DNA from: Actinomycetes bacterium
GTDB lineage: Bacteria; Actinomycetota; Acidimicrobiia; IMCC26256; PALSA-610
DNA length: 64,000 nt
Assembly: GCA_025360585.1 (NCBI GenBank)
Contig: JANYBW010000019.1
Location: 1 to 64,000 of the forward strand
Direction of reading: 5' to 3'
In this document: in pieces, positions 16,548-24,072 of the stretch
Numbering within the stretch: the stretch's first letter is position 1
Layout: each line of letters begins with the position of its first letter
Notes under the pieces: model-generated
The model's database searches: none
Told to the model about the DNA's origin: nothing
The model's input: only the letters and a program-made list of their open reading frames with translations
Translations under genes and position numbers: made by a program

Positions 16548-17237
16548 GTGACACAACCCGAACATAACGATCAACCGCTCGCTACCGGCCCGCCAATGCT
16601 CAGCTTGCGCGGTGAAGTCACCGACCCCGCGAGAGCGAACCTCGCGCGAGCAGTCCGTGATCTCATCGCCGCAACGGCGTTGACGGACGCGCATGATTCG
16701 ATGCTTGATGCTGCGGCCAGCGCGGTCGAGCGCATCACCGCGACCCTGACCAGTGGTGAACCCGTCGCGTTATTTCGACCGACAATCCCGCGCAACCATG
16801 CAGAATACCTTCCTCGATCCCCGGCGGTCGGCGCGCTCTCACCGATCGCGCCCGGCACGATCGACTGGCACTTCGAACCCGATGCTGAATACGACGGCCG
16901 CTCGCGGATGATCGCGACTGGCGTCTTGAGCGCGGTGTATGAGGGTCCACCATTGTTCGTACACGGTGGGATCGTTGCGTTGATCTTCGATGAGCTCCTC
17001 GGCATGATCAATATCGAAAACGGCTGCCCCGGCATGACAGGCATGTTGAATATCAAATACCGCAGACCAACGCCGCTGAATAACCCGCTGCGGTGGGTTG
17101 CTTGGATTACTCGCATCGAAGGTCGTCGAGTGGAATCGACGGCGCAGCTCTGGCACGGCGAAACATTGTGCGCACAGGCTGAAGGCGTGTTCATTCAGCC
17201 GAAACCCGCAACCGTTGAGGCATACTTCAACGTATGA
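16548..17237 (+). CDS. PaaI-like hotdog thioesterase
   Basis: A 229-residue protein with an N-terminal helical region and a C-terminal single hotdog domain (about residues 95-215). The catalytic HGG motif is in LFVHGGIVALIFDELLG. The family hydrolyses acyl-CoA thioesters. The start is a GTG 4 nt after the hydratase stop, and the 3' end overlaps the next gene by 4 nt, so it is translationally embedded in the run. It may release products or rescue CoA in the pathway governed by the upstream operator. Confidence 0.8.
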   Translation: MTQPEHNDQPLATGPPMLSLRGEVTDPARANLARAVRDLIAATALTDAHDSMLDAAASAVERITATLTSGEPVALFRPTIPRNHAEYLPRSPAVGALSPIAPGTIDWHFEPDAEYDGRSRMIATGVLSAVYEGPPLFVHGGIVALIFDELLGMINIENGCPGMTGMLNIKYRRPTPLNNPLRWVAWITRIEGRRVESTAQLWHGETLCAQAEGVFIQPKPATVEAYFNV

Positions 17238-17761
17238 AACGGATCGCTCGCGAGGTGGTGATCGGCACGGCACTGGCCATCACGCTCGGCGCGATCGCAA
17301 CGGCCGCGCTGACCCCGGATACGGGTGCAACGCCCCAGTTCACCAAATCGACGGCAGCCCACGGCGGTGCTCAGCTCGATGGCAGCTCGGGCACTCCCCC
17401 AACGATCGCGGCGCGCCCACCAGCATCGCGCGGCGAGAAGCGGCTCTTGATGACGTTCGAGCCGTTCGCAATCGCTCGAGAAAGCACCTCGGCGTATTCA
17501 AGCGTGACATTGCCACAGCTCGGTCGATCGTTCCCCAAGATCGGTTTCATCCCCGGCGATCGCGCCTCACAATCGCCCGGAGAAGTTTCGGTGTTCGTCC
17601 CGACTCCAGAAACCCTCATCCTCGCGACTAGAGACACCACCGGGTGCACCTGGCTCCACGAATTTGGGGCCGGCCCAGAAGTAGCACACACCGATGCCGC
17701 CCAATCGTGCGCAGGAGCGACCCCACCTAACTCCGGGTGGTCACCCATTGCCCCTGCGTGA
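17234..17761 (+). CDS. Hypothetical exported protein
   Basis: A 175-residue protein with an N-terminal signal or anchor (positive start, then hydrophobic VVIGTALAITLGAIATAAL). The following region is low-complexity, Thr/Pro/Gly-rich. The C-terminal half has two cysteines about 20 residues apart that could form a disulphide. No family is recognised. It overlaps the thioesterase gene by 4 nt and precedes the PLP enzyme by 12 nt. Confidence 0.65.
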   Translation: MKRIAREVVIGTALAITLGAIATAALTPDTGATPQFTKSTAAHGGAQLDGSSGTPPTIAARPPASRGEKRLLMTFEPFAIARESTSAYSSVTLPQLGRSFPKIGFIPGDRASQSPGEVSVFVPTPETLILATRDTTGCTWLHEFGAGPEVAHTDAAQSCAGATPPNSGWSPIAPA

Positions 17762-17773
17762 CATGCTCTCGCA

Positions 17774-19024
17774 ATGGCAGCACTGAACCAGCACGGCAAA
17801 AGCAAAGATGAGCTCCTCGAGACCCTGACCGCGAAGCGATCGCGAGACGCTCGTTGGCAAGACGGTCGGACCTTCGGAATGGTGTACGACGGAGGGCCAT
17901 CCGTCCATGAGGTCGCAGAGGCCGTCGCCCAGATCTATCTGCACGAAAATGCATTGAATACACAGGCTTTCCCGAGCCTCGGAGAGATTCAGTCCGAGGT
18001 TTGCGGCTGGACGGCATCGCTGCTGCATGGCGAAACCGCAGCCGGATTCATGACGAGCGGAGGCACCGAATCGATCTTGTGCGCGGTGAAAGCTGCTCGC
18101 GAACGCGCCAAAGCTGAACGCGGGGTCACTGAACCCGAAATCGTGCTTGCGGAGTCCGCACACGCAGCGTTCCACAAAGCCGCTTACTACTTCGGTTTGA
18201 AGGTGCACAAGGTCGCGGTGCTCGACGATTTCCGAGCGGACGTCGACACGATGGGAAAGCTCGTGAACTCGAACACCGCTCTCGTCGTTGGTAGCGCTCC
18301 GCAGTATCCGCAAGGCGTCATCGATCCGATTCCCGAACTCGCTGCGCTCGCGGCACGTGTCGGTGCGTCGATGCACGTCGATGCCTGCATGGGCGGTTTC
18401 GTGCTGCCGTTCATGGAACAAATCGGCATTGAGCTTCCGCCGTGGGATTTCCGGGTCGAGGGGGTCACCACGATTTCCGCAGACATTCACAAACTGGGCT
18501 ATGCGCCAAAAGGTGCATCGGTGATTTTGCACGCTAACAAGCACCTTCGCCAATACCAAACGTTCGTGTTTGATCAGTGGCTCGGTGGCTTTTACGCGTC
18601 TCCCAATATGCAAGGAACCCGAGCAGGGTTGCCCATGGCGTGTGCGTGGGCCGTGATGCAACACCTCGGGCTGGAGGGATACCAATCCCGCACCCGCACC
18701 ACAATCGAGACGCGCAAGAAGCTGGTCGACGGCGTGCGCTCGATCCCAGGATTGCGGGTCCTTGGAGAACCGGAAGCACAACTGGTCGCAATTGCAGCCA
18801 CCGAAGATTCCGGGCTCGACATCTTCGCAGTCGGCGACGCGCTCAAGCAAAGCGGCGGCTGGTTCCACGATCGCCAAGGCCCGCCCGACACCCTGCATGC
18901 GACTGTGAGCGTTGGTAACGCGCCCGTCATCGACGAGTACCTCGTTGATTTGCGGGCCGCGGCAAGTGCCGCGACCGGAGTTCGTTTGGATGATCGCAGC
19001 ACCAACTACGCGACACTCGAATAG
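17774..19024 (+). CDS. PLP-dependent decarboxylase/lyase, sphingosine-1-phosphate lyase-like
   Basis: A 416-residue group II decarboxylase-fold enzyme. The PLP lysine lies in SADIHKLGYAPKG at about residue 240, matching the sphingosine-1-phosphate lyase version rather than glutamate decarboxylase. MTSGGTESI and VDACMGGFVLPFM are further PLP-site motifs. S1P lyases cleave phosphorylated sphingoid bases into an aldehyde and phosphoethanolamine. It has no membrane anchor, unlike eukaryotic S1P lyase. It lies in the run after the KstR-controlled hydratase, 45 nt before the regulator gene. The real substrate in this organism is uncertain; another amino-acid or amino-lipid substrate is possible. 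Confidence 0.8.
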   Translation: MAALNQHGKSKDELLETLTAKRSRDARWQDGRTFGMVYDGGPSVHEVAEAVAQIYLHENALNTQAFPSLGEIQSEVCGWTASLLHGETAAGFMTSGGTESILCAVKAARERAKAERGVTEPEIVLAESAHAAFHKAAYYFGLKVHKVAVLDDFRADVDTMGKLVNSNTALVVGSAPQYPQGVIDPIPELAALAARVGASMHVDACMGGFVLPFMEQIGIELPPWDFRVEGVTTISADIHKLGYAPKGASVILHANKHLRQYQTFVFDQWLGGFYASPNMQGTRAGLPMACAWAVMQHLGLEGYQSRTRTTIETRKKLVDGVRSIPGLRVLGEPEAQLVAIAATEDSGLDIFAVGDALKQSGGWFHDRQGPPDTLHATVSVGNAPVIDEYLVDLRAAASAATGVRLDDRSTNYATLE

Positions 19025-19068
19025 CGCGGACGTGCACGCGCAACCGACACTCCCCTACGCTTCGAACC

Positions 19069-19740
19069 ATGACTTCGGGGAAGCCAATCGCGCCGGTAGC
19101 GATCGCGCCAGTTGCCATCGCCCCGCACCGCGGCGATGGACCAACACCGTCTGAGCCATCCGCATCCGCGACGCGGCGCACCGGCACCCGAGCGGCCGAA
19201 ACGGAACAACGCAAAGTCCGCATCCTTCGCGCCGCGGTGATCCTCGCGCGCGATGGCGGCTACGACGCCGTGCAGATGCGCGATGTCGCGGCCCGAGCGG
19301 AAGTGGCCATCGGAACGCTGTATCGCCATTACGCGTCCAAAGACCAACTGCTCGTCGCGGTGATGCTCGACTCCACCGAAACGCTGCGCATTCGCCTCGA
19401 ACAACACCCGATCCCCGGCGGCAACGCCGCCGATCGCGTAAGCGCGATCTTGCGTCGAGCCTGCCACTCTCTCGAACGCGAACCCAAAGTGACCGGCGCG
19501 TTGGTCCGCGCGATGTTCGCGGCCGAGCCTGAAGTTGCCGCTACGAAACGTTTAGTGCAAGCAGAAATGCACGCGATCATCGCGAGCGCGATCGGCAGTG
19601 AAGTACGCGACGTTGATGCAATTATTGACGTGCTCGGCCACGTGTGGTTATCGGCGATGGCATTTTGGGTAGGTGGCGTGAGCGACGGTGCACCCATGAG
19701 CGACCATCTCACCGTCGCCGCTGAGCTCCTGCTGTCGTAA
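19069..19740 (+). CDS. kstR: TetR-family regulator, KstR-like
   Basis: A 223-residue TetR repressor. The helix-turn-helix region (about residues 48-95) reads ILARDGGYDAVQMRDVA and VAIGTLYRHYASKDQLL, very close to the mycobacterial KstR DNA-binding domain as I remember it. KstR represses cholesterol and lipid catabolism genes and is released by steroid-CoA intermediates. The C-terminal half follows the ligand-binding domain, ending in a DVWLSAM-like helix (VLGHVWLSAMAFW). The first 45 residues are an unusual Pro/Ala-rich extension with a diverged PVAIA duplication; a start further downstream is possible. Two matching operators exist in this window (12018 and 15706). No operator was seen just before this gene. 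Confidence 0.82.
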   Translation: MTSGKPIAPVAIAPVAIAPHRGDGPTPSEPSASATRRTGTRAAETEQRKVRILRAAVILARDGGYDAVQMRDVAARAEVAIGTLYRHYASKDQLLVAVMLDSTETLRIRLEQHPIPGGNAADRVSAILRRACHSLEREPKVTGALVRAMFAAEPEVAATKRLVQAEMHAIIASAIGSEVRDVDAIIDVLGHVWLSAMAFWVGGVSDGAPMSDHLTVAAELLLS

Positions 19741-19760
19741 ACGCGCTCGCATTCATTGCC

Positions 19761-19925
19761 CTACTCGGCGTGGAGCGCGGCTCTGAAAGCATCTTGATGT
19801 TTGAGCCACTCTTCTCGGCGCCGGTGCACGAACGCGCGGCCTCGCTCGACCGATACGTTCAGAATCGCAAACATCTCTACGCGCGCCACAGCGTTCAAGC
19901 CGTACGCGTCCGCGACCAACCGCAA
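19761..19925 (-). pseudogene. Fragment resembling a phosphotransferase (APH) C-terminus after the LLM stop
   Basis: Directly after the TAG stop of the LLM oxidoreductase, the same frame stays open for 54 codons to a stop at 19761-19763. It begins LRLVADAYGL and later reads VERGRAFVHRRREEWLKH, which looks like the C-terminal helices of aminoglycoside/homoserine phosphotransferase-fold proteins. No start codon with ribosome-binding site is apparent. Most likely it is the tail of a deleted gene; stop-codon readthrough is a remote alternative. Confidence 0.35.
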
Positions 19926-20747
19926 CTACAACGAACCTTTCGCCAAATGGCAGAGCCGCTGGACTTCGCCGCACCATTGTGCGTTCATGGCGTTCGCTGC
20001 ATCGACCGCAGCCAACACCGCGTAGCTCGCGCCGGCTCGCTCGTAGGCACCCAGGTGAGCGGCGACGGTCGCTGGGCTCCCTACGAGGGTGGACGGGCCT
20101 GCGTTCAACGATTCCGCCCGCCGCCGTGCTTCGGCATCGGTATCGCCAAACACGACGAGACCACCCCACGTAGCCGTCGCATGCGGATTCGTATCGGTGA
20201 GTTCTTTCGTCCACGCAGCAAACTGACCGGCCTCGACCCCCCAGGCATTCCAGCCCCCTATCGCTGCAGCAACCTCGCGGACCCGAGGGTGTGTCCCGCC
20301 AATCCAAACCTGTTGCGCAAACCGCTGCGCCTCGGTTCCCGTCGAGCGCAGGAGCCGAAGACGGTCGTCCAGTGATGGGAACGGAATTCCGAGCGCCTCG
20401 TGTTCCGGGACGCTTTCAGCATCACCTGCACCAATCCCCACGATGAGCCTTTCATCGGCAACCGCCCGCACCGTCCGCAGGGATGCGCCAACCAACGCGG
20501 GTGAACGCAATGACGAACGAATCACAAGCGAGCCGACAGAAACAGCATCGGTCTCAATCGCAACTGCGGTCATCAACGCGAAGCATTCGATCGCGGGGCG
20601 GCGCGAAGCGTCTCCAGCGAGCCGAAACATGTGGTCGTACGCAAACACTCCGGAAACACCCGCAGCCTCGGCTTGCACGGCCATCGAGATCGGCACCTCG
20701 ATGTCGTGCACGAACGAGGGAAGCGCTAGCCCAACTTGCAAGCTCAT
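19926..20747 (-). CDS. LLM-class flavin-dependent oxidoreductase
   Basis: A 273-residue luciferase-like monooxygenase-fold enzyme, short compared with the usual 300-350 residues. The N-terminal GLALPSFVHD, the AEAAGVSGVFAYDHMF segment and VGIGAGDAESVPEHEALG around residue 105 are typical of the F420/FMN-dependent family. The C-terminal barrel ends near SPATVAAHLGAYERAGASYAVL. The cofactor cannot be settled; F420 is common in Actinobacteria. It overlaps the ROK kinase gene upstream by 4 nt, so the two are coupled. Substrate unknown. Confidence 0.8.
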   Translation of the reverse strand: MSLQVGLALPSFVHDIEVPISMAVQAEAAGVSGVFAYDHMFRLAGDASRRPAIECFALMTAVAIETDAVSVGSLVIRSSLRSPALVGASLRTVRAVADERLIVGIGAGDAESVPEHEALGIPFPSLDDRLRLLRSTGTEAQRFAQQVWIGGTHPRVREVAAAIGGWNAWGVEAGQFAAWTKELTDTNPHATATWGGLVVFGDTDAEARRRAESLNAGPSTLVGSPATVAAHLGAYERAGASYAVLAAVDAANAMNAQWCGEVQRLCHLAKGSL

Positions 20748-21703
20748 GACGGCTGGCGAATCACCCGGCGGGCTTGGGCGGCCGCGCCCATCGCCCCGGC
20801 TCGCTCACCTAACGCTGCGGGCATAATGCGAATGTGCGGACGATGTGCGAGGCCTTCGAGATGACGAGCGAACGCCGCTCGCACTGGCTCGAGCAACAAA
20901 TCTCCCATCTCGACCAGGCCGCCCGCGATTGCAATCGCTTCGGGATCGAAAATATTCGCGAGCCCCGCGAGTCCAAGCGCAACGTTGTCGGCAAATTCAT
21001 CAATGATCGCAAGGGCTTCGCGATCTCCGAGCCGTGCAGCATCCGCAACGTGGTGGCCCGTTACCGGTGCGCCGGCTGCAACAGCAGCGATCGCAGCTCC
21101 GTCGCCATCGGCGACCGCATCCGCGCCCATTCGCCCGAGGGCGTTGCCGCACGCGATGGCCTCCCAATGTCCGCGTTCTCCACAGGCACACAGTGGCCCA
21201 TCGGCTCGAACCGTGAAGTGCCCGATCTCAGCTGCGAAGCCATTCGCGCCCCGAAAGACTTCACCGTTGACGATGATGGCTCCACCAATGCCGGTACCAA
21301 GCGTGACCATCAGCGCATGCCGACACCCTTCAAGCGCACCAAACAACAACTCGCCGTAGCCGGCGGCGTTGGCGTCGTTATCGACAGTTACAGGCAAGCC
21401 AGTAGCCGCTTCCATCTGGTCGCGAACTGAAAGCTCCAGCACGTCGGCAAGATTCGGTCCAAACCGCATACGGCCTTCGAAATCCACAAGCCCGGCGATC
21501 CCCACACCTACCGCGTCGGCCACGCCGACCTCATTCAACAGGCGTTCAAAGACCGTCGTGATTGCGGCTTCAACGCCACCGGTGGCCACTTCGCTCGGCA
21601 CTCGGTGTTGCCCCACGATCTCGCCATTCGCGTCGATCGCGATGCCCAAAACCTTGGTTCCTCCGATATCGATACCAATCGTGATGCCAGAACCGCGGCT
21701 CAT
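20744..21703 (-). CDS. ROK-family sugar kinase (glucokinase-like)
   Basis: A 319-residue cytosolic kinase that probably phosphorylates glucose with ATP. The phosphate-binding DIGGTK is at residues 12-17, sugar-binding VDNDANAAGYGE near residue 105, LGTGIGGAI near 135, and the zinc-binding C.CGERGHWEA motif of ROK proteins near residue 180. No N-terminal winged-helix domain is present, so it is a kinase rather than a regulator. It lies downstream of the ArsA-like and small DUF genes and overlaps the LLM gene by 4 nt. A related kinase in the same neighbourhood occurs in other Actinobacteria, as best I recall. Confidence 0.88.
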   Translation of the reverse strand: MSRGSGITIGIDIGGTKVLGIAIDANGEIVGQHRVPSEVATGGVEAAITTVFERLLNEVGVADAVGVGIAGLVDFEGRMRFGPNLADVLELSVRDQMEAATGLPVTVDNDANAAGYGELLFGALEGCRHALMVTLGTGIGGAIIVNGEVFRGANGFAAEIGHFTVRADGPLCACGERGHWEAIACGNALGRMGADAVADGDGAAIAAVAAGAPVTGHHVADAARLGDREALAIIDEFADNVALGLAGLANIFDPEAIAIAGGLVEMGDLLLEPVRAAFARHLEGLAHRPHIRIMPAALGERAGAMGAAAQARRVIRQPS

Positions 21704-21724
21704 TGCCAGGCTCCCGAACCGACG

Positions 21725-21982
21725 TCAGACGATATCGATACGGCGGACACGGCTGGTTGGACCTTTGCGTTCCGAGCGGGCAGTGCGTTGATGTTCAATA
21801 GCTTCATCGGCAACATCGATCGCGCCCCGCGCGACTTCAAGGAGTTCCTGTGCGATGTTCAATACGTGTTCCATCGCGTCCGGTTGCGCAGTTTGGACGC
21901 CCACGAAAAATGATCCGACGGGGCAGGCATAACACTCGCTGTGAAACGGTGGTTCGTTCGTAGCTTGTGGATCGGCCATCAA
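21725..21982 (-). CDS. Small conserved actinobacterial protein with CxxC motif
   Basis: An 85-residue protein. Near the N-terminus it has HSECYACPVGSFF, a CX2C motif, followed by an amphipathic helix with many Ala/Leu/Glu and a basic C-terminal tail. It overlaps the 3' end of the ArsA-like ATPase gene by 4 nt. Small proteins of this kind follow ArsA-like genes in other Actinobacteria; no function is known. The CX2C could bind metal or act in redox, which is only a guess. Confidence 0.65.
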   Translation of the reverse strand: MMADPQATNEPPFHSECYACPVGSFFVGVQTAQPDAMEHVLNIAQELLEVARGAIDVADEAIEHQRTARSERKGPTSRVRRIDIV

Positions 21983-23154
21983 TGATTCCCGGCCCGAACG
22001 AACTCGACGACGAGCCGACCGTCGTCGAAAGTCGCGCGCTGCGCGATCCGCGATCGCAAACTGTCGGGCAGCACGATCGCTCGGCGATACGGTCCGAGCG
22101 CGATCAATATTTCATCGTCGGTTTGCGCCAGCTCAACGTCGAACTTCTGCGAGAACGGTAAATGCACGGAGAGCCGAAACACGCCATCGACTGCATCGAT
22201 TCGCATCGGATCGATATCCGCGAGCCGAATGTCCGCAAGCGCCGCACCGTAAATCTTGGTCGCGAAATCGGCTAGGTCATCGACGCCGATCACCTCTCGC
22301 GGCACAAACGGCACTCGCAAGACCGGGAGCGGATCGAATGCTTCATCGATGATGCCGAGTTGAGCTTTTTGGTCCGTGCGCCATTCGTCAAAAAACGGAT
22401 CCGTCACGACGTCGGGCAATACCTTGTTCACCACGACTGCATCGACGTGGTATCCGAAGAGCGAGAGATAGGTAAACGTTCGGCGCGCTTCGGCCACAAC
22501 CATGCGTTGCGGGTTCACGACGAGGCGCGCACTCGTGACACTGCCGTCGGTGAGGAGCTCCCGTACACCATCGAGGCGATCATAGAAACGGCGCACTGCA
22601 TCGAAGACTTCCGAGCCCGCGACGGGCATCGAGGTCAGGCGGCTCACAAATGGTCGGGCAAACTTCGTGAACTTGCGTTGCCGTTCGAACAACTTGCCCA
22701 TATACCAACCGAGCACATCGGGAAGCGAGAGCAACCGCAACGTTTCGGCCGTGGGTGCGCAATCGACGACAATGACGTCGTAGTTGCCCGAAGCCGCATG
22801 GTCTTTGATATCAGCGAGCGCGAAGACTTCATCAAGGCCCGGCACCACCGCAAGCTCTTCGGCCTCTACGGCATCGGCGCCAACCCAGCCGAGCATTTCG
22901 ACCGCATAATCGCGAATCTCTGCCCACGCAGCTTCGAAGCGAATACGAGCATCAAGCTGCTGTCCATCGAGATTCGTCTCGATGCGCATTGGAGTATCGC
23001 CTAACGGCAGATCAAAGGCGTCTGCGAGCGAGTGCGCCGGATCCGTGGAAAGAATGATCGTGCGCAATCCGCGCCGAGCGCAACTCACCGCCGTCGCCGC
23101 GGCAACCGTCGTTTTCCCTACACCACCTTTGCCGGTGAACAACAAGATCCGCAT
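21979..23154 (-). CDS. ArsA/GET3-family ATPase
   Basis: A 391-residue P-loop ATPase. The deviant Walker A motif GKGGVGKTT is at residues 8-16 and the switch region STDPAHSLADAFD follows, both characteristic of ArsA/Get3. The C-terminal part has an alpha-crystallin-like beta segment (FRLSVHLPFSQKFDVEL) found in bacterial Get3-like proteins. There are no arsenite-efflux genes nearby, so arsenic transport is unlikely. It corresponds to the Rv2184c position in the conserved mycobacterial block with the SRPBCC and PimB genes. A role in membrane protein or lipid-envelope biogenesis is inferred. Confidence 0.85.
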   Translation of the reverse strand: MRILLFTGKGGVGKTTVAAATAVSCARRGLRTIILSTDPAHSLADAFDLPLGDTPMRIETNLDGQQLDARIRFEAAWAEIRDYAVEMLGWVGADAVEAEELAVVPGLDEVFALADIKDHAASGNYDVIVVDCAPTAETLRLLSLPDVLGWYMGKLFERQRKFTKFARPFVSRLTSMPVAGSEVFDAVRRFYDRLDGVRELLTDGSVTSARLVVNPQRMVVAEARRTFTYLSLFGYHVDAVVVNKVLPDVVTDPFFDEWRTDQKAQLGIIDEAFDPLPVLRVPFVPREVIGVDDLADFATKIYGAALADIRLADIDPMRIDAVDGVFRLSVHLPFSQKFDVELAQTDDEILIALGPYRRAIVLPDSLRSRIAQRATFDDGRLVVEFVRAGNH

Positions 23155-23165
23155 CGAAGGCGAGG

Positions 23166-23618
23166 CTACTGCTCACTTGCAGGCGTTGTCTCGACGTGCG
23201 CTTTGAGATCGCGCAACGCGCTGCCCATAATGATGCTCGTAACCCGCCGCACAATCATTCCGGGCAGCGGCACCTTCAAATCGGCGACCAGTTCGTAGTG
23301 CACTCGGGTTGCTTCGCCATCGGATTCGAAGCGGTAGCTACCGTCGAGCCTCTGCAACAATTCCCCTGAAACCAATTTCCATGAAAACCGATTCGGCGCA
23401 TCGGCGTATTCGTATTCCAACACGTACGTAGTACTTTTGCCGAGCGCCGCGGCCCTGAATTCCACTTGCGTGGCTCTACCTTGGGAATCCTGATGCAAAA
23501 TTGTGGCGCGCTTGATGTCGCGGACCCAGCTTGGGTACTGCTCGAAATCCAGCGCGATTTCCCAGCATCGAGCTGCTGACGCAGCAATCCGGATCCGTTC
23601 ATTTACTTCGTCGGCCAC
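23166..23618 (-). CDS. SRPBCC-family protein (polyketide cyclase/START-like)
   Basis: A 150-residue soluble helix-grip protein with a hydrophobic pocket. The N-terminal INERIRI-type strand followed by CWEIALDFEQYPSWV is typical of polyketide cyclase/dehydrase and lipid-transport members, and the long C-terminal helix (MGSALRDLKAHVE) closes the fold. It is encoded 11 nt before the ArsA-like ATPase and overlaps the membrane protein gene upstream by 20 nt. The equivalent mycobacterial protein is Rv2185c. Ligand unknown; a lipid ligand is plausible given the PimB neighbour. Confidence 0.82.
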   Translation of the reverse strand: MADEVNERIRIAASAARCWEIALDFEQYPSWVRDIKRATILHQDSQGRATQVEFRAAALGKSTTYVLEYEYADAPNRFSWKLVSGELLQRLDGSYRFESDGEATRVHYELVADLKVPLPGMIVRRVTSIIMGSALRDLKAHVETTPASEQ

Positions 23619-24072
23619 GCGGCGCTCCTGGTGGGGTTCGAGAGACGACCTTCCGGGGTGGGAACGTACCGTGTTTGGCTCCCCAGAGCGCGCTCAGGCC
23701 GAGCGGCAACAAGTTTGCGAGCCACACAAACGGATTCGCAAACGTCGTGGCTGCCGTCACCGCGAGCGTCAGGCCGGCCACGAGCAGCAACTGAGTACGA
23801 ACGGGTGTCGGCGCCGAGCCCGAAAGAAACACCCAGTTACTCACCGCGACGTCGTCGCCAAGGGTCGTGCGCTGGAGTGCCCGAGCGAACGCGACGACCC
23901 ACACTGCAAGCCCCACGACAAACGAAGATAGGCAGGTCGCGGCGACTGTGATTTCAAGCCATGCGGCCCCGATCGCAAAGGGCACGGACGCTGCAGAGAC
24001 GGCCAACAGAGATATCCAAGCGACAGTAATGATTCGTCGCCCGGGGGTCGACGGCTCGAGCGCAAACTTCAT
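23599..24072 (-). CDS. Small membrane protein in the pimB cluster
   Basis: A 157-residue protein with about four hydrophobic segments (near residues 13-33, 40-62, 93-112 and 115-132) and a basic Pro/Arg-rich C-terminus. No family is recognised. Its 3' end overlaps the SRPBCC gene by 20 nt, and its start overlaps the mannosyltransferase stop by 4 nt, so translation is tightly coupled. It takes the place of the uncharacterised Rv2186c in the mycobacterial arrangement, although I cannot confirm homology. Confidence 0.68.
   Translation of the reverse strand: MKFALEPSTPGRRIITVAWISLLAVSAASVPFAIGAAWLEITVAATCLSSFVVGLAVWVVAFARALQRTTLGDDVAVSNWVFLSGSAPTPVRTQLLLVAGLTLAVTAATTFANPFVWLANLLPLGLSALWGAKHGTFPPRKVVSRTPPGAPRGRRSK

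Noticed and set aside
21979-23154. Arsenite efflux system
   Set aside because: The ATPase has the ArsA fold, but there are no arsB, arsC or arsR genes nearby, and the context is that of the PimB block.
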